Part shown: positions 60,590 to 64,000 of the stretch, one piece after another | How the letters are laid out: each line of letters opens with the position of its first letter | Position numbering within the stretch: position 1 is the stretch's first letter | NCBI GenBank assembly: GCA_002421745.1 | Contig: DISC01000003.1 | Span: 1 to 64,000 of the forward strand | Origin: Patescibacteria group bacterium UBA6220 | GTDB lineage: Bacteria; Patescibacteriota; Minisyncoccia; Minisyncoccales; Minisyncoccaceae | Direction of reading: 5' to 3' | DNA length: 64,000 bases | The notes under the pieces: generated by a model | The model's database searches: none | Told to the model about the DNA's origin: nothing | Seen by the model: the letters and a program-made list of their open reading frames with translations, nothing else | Position numbers and translations under genes: made by a program

Positions 60590-61327
60590 CTAATAGGTTT
60601 TTTGAGATAGTGATTTTTTAAGAAAAAATATAATAGCTCCAGAAGAAAAAGAAATAAACATTGCAAATAAAATTGCTTGATAAGAGGTTGAAGATTTTGG
60701 GAATTGATTATTTTCATTTTGGACATTCTCTAAAATTTGGATATTCTGATTTGGGACAGCTTGAGATGCGGCTTCATTTCGATTTGAATTTATGTTTATT
60801 GGAATCCCATTGCTGTTTTTTGTTTTGGGTGTTCCTCCAGAATTGGCACTGGTTTGCCAATTACTTTGAATGCTCCCCGAGAGCAAGGAATTTTTTCTTT
60901 CCATCGTTTGTTTGGTTTTATTGTCTCCTGCTGGCCAACCTTTGCTCCAATCCAATTCATCTATGATATTTTTATTTTCATTAAATAAAATAATTTTATT
61001 GCCAGTATTTTTTAAAGCTTTAGAAAAAATTAAATTAGCTTGGGTTGTTTTATTTCGACTAACGAGATAATATCCTTGGGCGTCAATTGTATTTTTTAAT
61101 TTTATTTCCGTATCATCGATTTTTAATATCCAATTTTCTAAAGATATTTTTTCATTGGTATTGTTGTATAGTTCTATCCATTCGTCGCTGGTTTTTTCTG
61201 AGGATCCCATCCAGCAAATTTCATTTAATACAATTAAAAAATCACTGGCAAAAACCAATGACAGGGGAATTGTAGTACAAAAAAATAAAATAATAACTAA
61301 AGTAATGGCTTTTGATTTTTCGGACAT
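60590..61327 (-). CDS. Exported lamin-tail-domain protein with C-terminal anchor
   Basis: 245 residues. Signal peptide (about 1-28, ends VFA), a lamin tail domain (LTD, about 32-140: VLNEICWMGSSEKTSDEWIELYNNTNEKISLENWIL, then YYLVSRN and LDWSKGWPAG), a low-complexity Asn/Ser linker and one C-terminal membrane helix followed by a basic end (FFLKKSLSQK). LTD proteins often accompany extracellular nucleases or bind surfaces. Its start overlaps ruvB by 31 bases. Function unknown. Confidence 0.85.
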   Translation of the reverse strand: MSEKSKAITLVIILFFCTTIPLSLVFASDFLIVLNEICWMGSSEKTSDEWIELYNNTNEKISLENWILKIDDTEIKLKNTIDAQGYYLVSRNKTTQANLIFSKALKNTGNKIILFNENKNIIDELDWSKGWPAGDNKTKQTMERKNSLLSGSIQSNWQTSANSGGTPKTKNSNGIPININSNRNEAASQAVPNQNIQILENVQNENNQFPKSSTSYQAILFAMFISFSSGAIIFFLKKSLSQKTY

Positions 61328-62313
61328 TTTATATCCAAATGTTTATAAGCTAATTCTGTGGCAATTCTGCCTTTATGGGTTCTTTTAATTAGTCCCATTT
61401 GTGTTAAATAGGGTTCGTAAATTTCTAAGACTGCATTTTTTTCTTCAGAGGCTGCAGCACATAAAGCTTGTAAGCCAACCGGACCACCGTTAAATTTTTT
61501 GATAATAATTTCTACTAATTTTTTATCGCTTGGCTCTAATCCCAAATTATCTATTTCCAGAAAATCTAAAGCGTGAGTAGTTATTTTGTCAGTAATAATG
61601 CCTTCTCCTTCTATTTGAGCAAAATCACGAACGCGTTTTAGTAATTTGTTAGCAATTCTTGGAGTGAATCGAGATCGTTGACCGATTTGCTTAATGGCTT
61701 CTGGCTCTATCTCTACATTTAGAATACGGGCTGATCTTTTAATTATTTTTTCAATTTCATTTGATTCATAAAAATTTAATTGCATAATCGCACCAAACCT
61801 ACTGCGAAGAGGAGAGGACATTAAATCCAGTCTGGTTGTTGCTCCAATTAAAGTAAAATGAGGAAGATTAATATTAATAGTTTTAGCCATGGGCCCTTTG
61901 CCCAACATTAAACACAGGGTAAAATCTTCCATGGCAGAATATAAATATTCTTCAACATAACGATTAATGCGATGACATTCGTCAATAAAAAGAAAATCAC
62001 CGTCATTGAGATTAGTTAAGAGCGCCACTAAGTCTCCAGATTTTTCTATAATCGGTCCGGAAGTGATTTTAATTTCTGCTCCAGATTCTTGAGCGACAAT
62101 GTGAGCAAGTGTGGTTTTTCCTAATCCAGCCGGACCATAAAAAAGCAAATGATCAGGAGACTCATTTCTTTTTTTGGCTGCTTCGATTATGACACTAAGG
62201 TTTTTTTTTATTCTTTCTTGACCGATATAATGTTCCCATTTCTGGGGCCTTAAGACAGAATCAAAGGAGTCTTCGTTATTGTCTGGCTCTGGGAGGTTGC
62301 TATTGACAAACAT
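61297..62313 (-). CDS. ruvB: Holliday junction branch-migration ATPase RuvB
   Basis: 338 residues, normal length. RPQKWEHYIGQERIKKNL, Walker A FYGPAGLGKTTLAH (about 58-71), Walker B FLFIDECHRINR, TLIGATTRLDLMSSPLRSRFGA (sensor and arginine finger) and the C-terminal winged helix with PYLTQMGLIKRTHKGRIAT. It drives branch migration with RuvA. The -35 box of the divergent RNA gene lies inside its first codons. Confidence 0.97.
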   Translation of the reverse strand: MFVNSNLPEPDNNEDSFDSVLRPQKWEHYIGQERIKKNLSVIIEAAKKRNESPDHLLFYGPAGLGKTTLAHIVAQESGAEIKITSGPIIEKSGDLVALLTNLNDGDFLFIDECHRINRYVEEYLYSAMEDFTLCLMLGKGPMAKTININLPHFTLIGATTRLDLMSSPLRSRFGAIMQLNFYESNEIEKIIKRSARILNVEIEPEAIKQIGQRSRFTPRIANKLLKRVRDFAQIEGEGIITDKITTHALDFLEIDNLGLEPSDKKLVEIIIKKFNGGPVGLQALCAAASEEKNAVLEIYEPYLTQMGLIKRTHKGRIATELAYKHLDIKCPKNQKPLL

Positions 62314-62331
62314 TTTAAAGTGTGTTATCTT
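62303..62331 (+). promoter_or_regulatory. Promoter of the structured RNA
   Basis: A perfect TTGACA (62303-62308), a 17-bp spacer and TATCTT (62326-62331), with a TG two bases upstream. It points away from ruvB toward the stem beginning at 62346. Confidence 0.65.
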
Positions 62332-62337
62332 TTTAGG

Positions 62338-62510
62338 ACGAAATGATTATTGAACTGGGGGGAGGAGTTCTCTTCAGATTACGGATAATTTGGCTTCGGC
62401 TGGATTATTTCCTCAGGAGTTCTCTTACGCTTCAGCCCGAATGCTAAAGTTAGGCCCCCAGTTCAGTAATGATTTTTATTTTAACCTGCCAATCTTTGGC
62501 GGGTTTTTGT
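62338..62510 (+). ncRNA. Structured small RNA between ruvB and pilB
   Basis: A 16-bp stem (62346-62361 with 62455-62470, one G-U pair, containing GAACTGGGGG) closes a 125-base domain. Inside are a UUCG-capped hairpin (62384-62411 region) and a 12-base direct repeat AGGAGTTCTCTT at 62363 and 62415. A promoter precedes it and an intrinsic terminator follows, giving about 170-180 bases. Size and a long GC-rich closing stem with an internal open region resemble 6S RNA, but I cannot match a family. No open frame of note runs through it. Confidence 0.6.
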
Positions 62511-62518
62511 TTTTTTAT
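62483..62518 (+). terminator. Terminator of the structured RNA
   Basis: AACCTGCC (62483-62490) pairs with GGCGGGTT (62498-62505; one G-U) and is followed by a long T-tract. On minus no T-tract follows, so it serves the plus strand. Confidence 0.85.
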
Positions 62519-63819
62519 CCCGTAACTTTTGTAACTTCTTCTATAGTGGTAATTTTTTGCAATATTTTTATGAGACCATCTTGTTTCATTAAAATCAAGC
62601 CTTTTTTAATTGCTAATTTTTGTAAAGCCGAAGAAGATGGGGAAGTGAGAATAAATTCTTCTAATTCATTGTCAATTAGAAAAGCTTCAAAGATTCCAAC
62701 GCGGCCTTTGTACCCGGTTTGATTACAATAATCACATCCTTTTGGTACACTAATTTCGGTTTCTGTTGTTAATTCTGGAATTTCAATGTTTGGAGGAAGG
62801 TTTTGTAGTTCTGCTTTTATTTTATTGTATAATTCCAAAGATATTTTTTGTGTTTCAGCACATTTTGGACATAATTTTCTTACCAGCCTTTGAGCTACGA
62901 TCATATTGATTGCTGGAGCAATGTTTACTGCTTGCTCTCCCAAAGATTGTAATCGAGAAATTGTTCCTATTGAGTCATTGGTGTGGAGGGTGGATAAAAC
63001 CAAGTGTCCAGTTAGGGCGGCTTGTAGTGCAATGGAAGCGGTTTCAAGATCTCTAATTTCTCCAACAAGAATGGCGTCCGGGTCTTGTCTGACAATAGAT
63101 TTTAATCCTGAGGCAAAATCATACCCTCTTTCTTTATCAACTTGAGTTTGAGAAATTCCAGACAAGTGATATTCAATCGGATCTTCAATGGTAATTACTT
63201 TAATTTCAGGATTTCGGATTTCTTTTAAAAAAGCGTAAAGAGTGGTTGTTTTACCTGAACCAGTAGGCCCGGTTACAACAATCATACCGTTGGGTTTTTG
63301 AGACTGTTCTTTAAAAACATCATAAAGGTCTTTTCTTAGGCCAAGTTCTTCCAAGCTGATTAGATTTTTTGGATTTAAAATTCTCATAACAATGCTTTCT
63401 CCATATTCGGCCGGTAGAGCAGAAACCCTGATTTCGATTTCTTGTTTTCCGTCTTCGTTTTCTATCTCTACTGTGAATCTGCCATCTTGGGGTTTTTTCT
63501 CGACATTTATTTTTAATCCAGATAATAGTTTTATTCTAGAAAGAATAGCTTGATGTTGTGGCCTGGTAAATTGACACACTTCTTGAAGTAGTCCGTCTAT
63601 TCGCAATCTTAATTCAGCGCCATCTTCATTGGTTTCCATGTGCAAATCAGAGCTTTCCATTATAATAGCTCCGCTCAAGATATTTTTAATTACCAGCGTT
63701 ACATCTTCCAAAACAGCTGTTTCAATAGCTTGTTTAAAATTAGAAATATTTTGAAAACTCTTAGAATTTTTTTCCAAGAATTTTTTATCGATTTCTATTT
63801 TTCCTGTTATTTGTTCCAT
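62515..63819 (-). CDS. pilB: Type IV pilus assembly ATPase PilB/GspE
   Basis: 434 residues; shorter than full PilB because the N-terminal MshEN-type domains are reduced. Features: SSDLHMETNEDGAELRLRIDG, Walker A TGPTGSGKTTTLYAFL (about 180-195), the Asp box ITIEDPIEY, Walker B IVRQDPDAILVGEIRD, the His box TGHLVLSTLHTND and a four-Cys zinc site (CPKC...CDYC). It powers pilus extension or secretion. It starts 15 bases after the stop of a partial gene on the same strand. Confidence 0.95.
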   Translation of the reverse strand: MEQITGKIEIDKKFLEKNSKSFQNISNFKQAIETAVLEDVTLVIKNILSGAIIMESSDLHMETNEDGAELRLRIDGLLQEVCQFTRPQHQAILSRIKLLSGLKINVEKKPQDGRFTVEIENEDGKQEIEIRVSALPAEYGESIVMRILNPKNLISLEELGLRKDLYDVFKEQSQKPNGMIVVTGPTGSGKTTTLYAFLKEIRNPEIKVITIEDPIEYHLSGISQTQVDKERGYDFASGLKSIVRQDPDAILVGEIRDLETASIALQAALTGHLVLSTLHTNDSIGTISRLQSLGEQAVNIAPAINMIVAQRLVRKLCPKCAETQKISLELYNKIKAELQNLPPNIEIPELTTETEISVPKGCDYCNQTGYKGRVGIFEAFLIDNELEEFILTSPSSSALQKLAIKKGLILMKQDGLIKILQKITTIEEVTKVTG

Positions 63820-63833
63820 ATTATCAGTATAGA

Positions 63834-64000
63834 CTAAAAAGTTTTTTTGATAAAGTGAGAGACTATGTCAGCTTTGGCTTTCAATAAATCAGGCTCATTA
63901 AGTATGATGATCCCGCGATTTTCCTTAAAAGATCCTTTGTATTGTGATTTGATTAGTTCAGCTAGCTCTTTGGTGTTGGAATAAAAAATACCTTTAACCG
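63834..64000 (-). CDS. Partial gene upstream of pilB, C-terminal 55 residues
   Basis: The minus frame is open from the window edge to a TAG at 63834. The visible end (GIFYSNTKELAELIKSQYKG ... DLLKAKADIVSHFIKKTF) is a mixed alpha/beta tail with no diagnostic motif. The start lies beyond the window. The 14-base gap to pilB suggests one operon, perhaps of pilus genes, but the family cannot be named. Confidence 0.7.
   Translation of the reverse strand, partial: VKGIFYSNTKELAELIKSQYKGSFKENRGIIILNEPDLLKAKADIVSHFIKKTF

Noticed and set aside
62338..62510. SRP RNA, tmRNA or RNase P RNA as identity of the structured RNA
   Set aside because: The conserved SRP GGAA/AGCAG tip, a tmRNA tag frame and the RNase P GAGGAAAGUC and ACAGAA words are all missing.

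Overview
The window looks like a chromosome segment of a Candidate Phyla Radiation (Patescibacteria) bacterium. The DNA is AT-rich, genes are compact, and most have no recognisable Shine-Dalgarno sequence. It encodes type IV secretion pilin-like proteins of the kind common in these bacteria, several CPR-type coiled-coil and surface proteins, and a lipid-scavenging gene set rather than fatty acid synthesis. The ordinary bacterial code fits, since genes end in TAA, TAG and sometimes TGA. The placement is inferred from gene content only; a Parcubacteria/ABY1-like lineage would fit.

Layout: (1) 1-7.5 kb holds three minus-strand genes for large secreted modular proteins (formylglycine-enzyme/C-type-lectin-like, FISUMP, LamG, DUF2341 and Cys-paired repeats). 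(2) 7.6-12.5 kb is housekeeping: clpP, tig and nusA on minus, divergent from cca. (3) 12.5-14.9 kb holds tRNA-Ala, a GIY-YIG protein, tRNA-Pro with a 114-bp tandem repeat made from its own 3' end, and about 1.7 kb of non-coding DNA with four parS-like palindromes and iteron-like repeats. (4) 14.9-22.3 kb is yraN followed by a membrane-lipid island: three PlsY-like acyltransferases, a CDP-archaeol-synthase-like protein, a FakA-like kinase and two FakB/DegV proteins. (5) 22.3-30.6 kb holds tRNA-Arg, a pilin-like gene, tRNA-Lys, rpsO-pnp, two tandem coiled-coil paralogues, a 29-residue membrane microprotein, a DksA/TraR protein and comM. (6) 30.7-32.8 kb has a LysM/M23 protein and rsmA. (7) 32.8-50.3 kb is a type IV secretion-like locus: four pilin-like membrane proteins with large ectodomains, a VirB6/TrbL-like protein, PrgI and a VirB4 that appears split over two genes. 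It is interrupted by an SPFH gene and a duplicated anchored-protein pair. (8) 50.3-55.2 kb is the classical origin neighbourhood: jag, yidC, rnpA and rpmH on minus, dnaA and dnaN on plus, with DnaA boxes. (9) 55.2-64 kb holds a penicillin-binding protein, tyrS, ruvC, yebC, a lamin-tail protein, ruvB, a structured RNA and pilB.

How the genes fit together: dnaA/dnaN and the parS cluster suggest the window covers the origin-proximal, segregation-active part of the chromosome. The Fak-PlsY-CarS island would activate scavenged fatty acids and build phospholipid precursors, as expected for a host-dependent cell. The secreted proteins, ectodomain-bearing pilins, VirB4/VirB6-type machine and PilB make up a large cell-surface and contact apparatus. 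The least explained features are the pilin-ectodomain family, the tRNA 3'-end duplications, the parS/iteron region, the nusA leader and the RNA beside ruvB.
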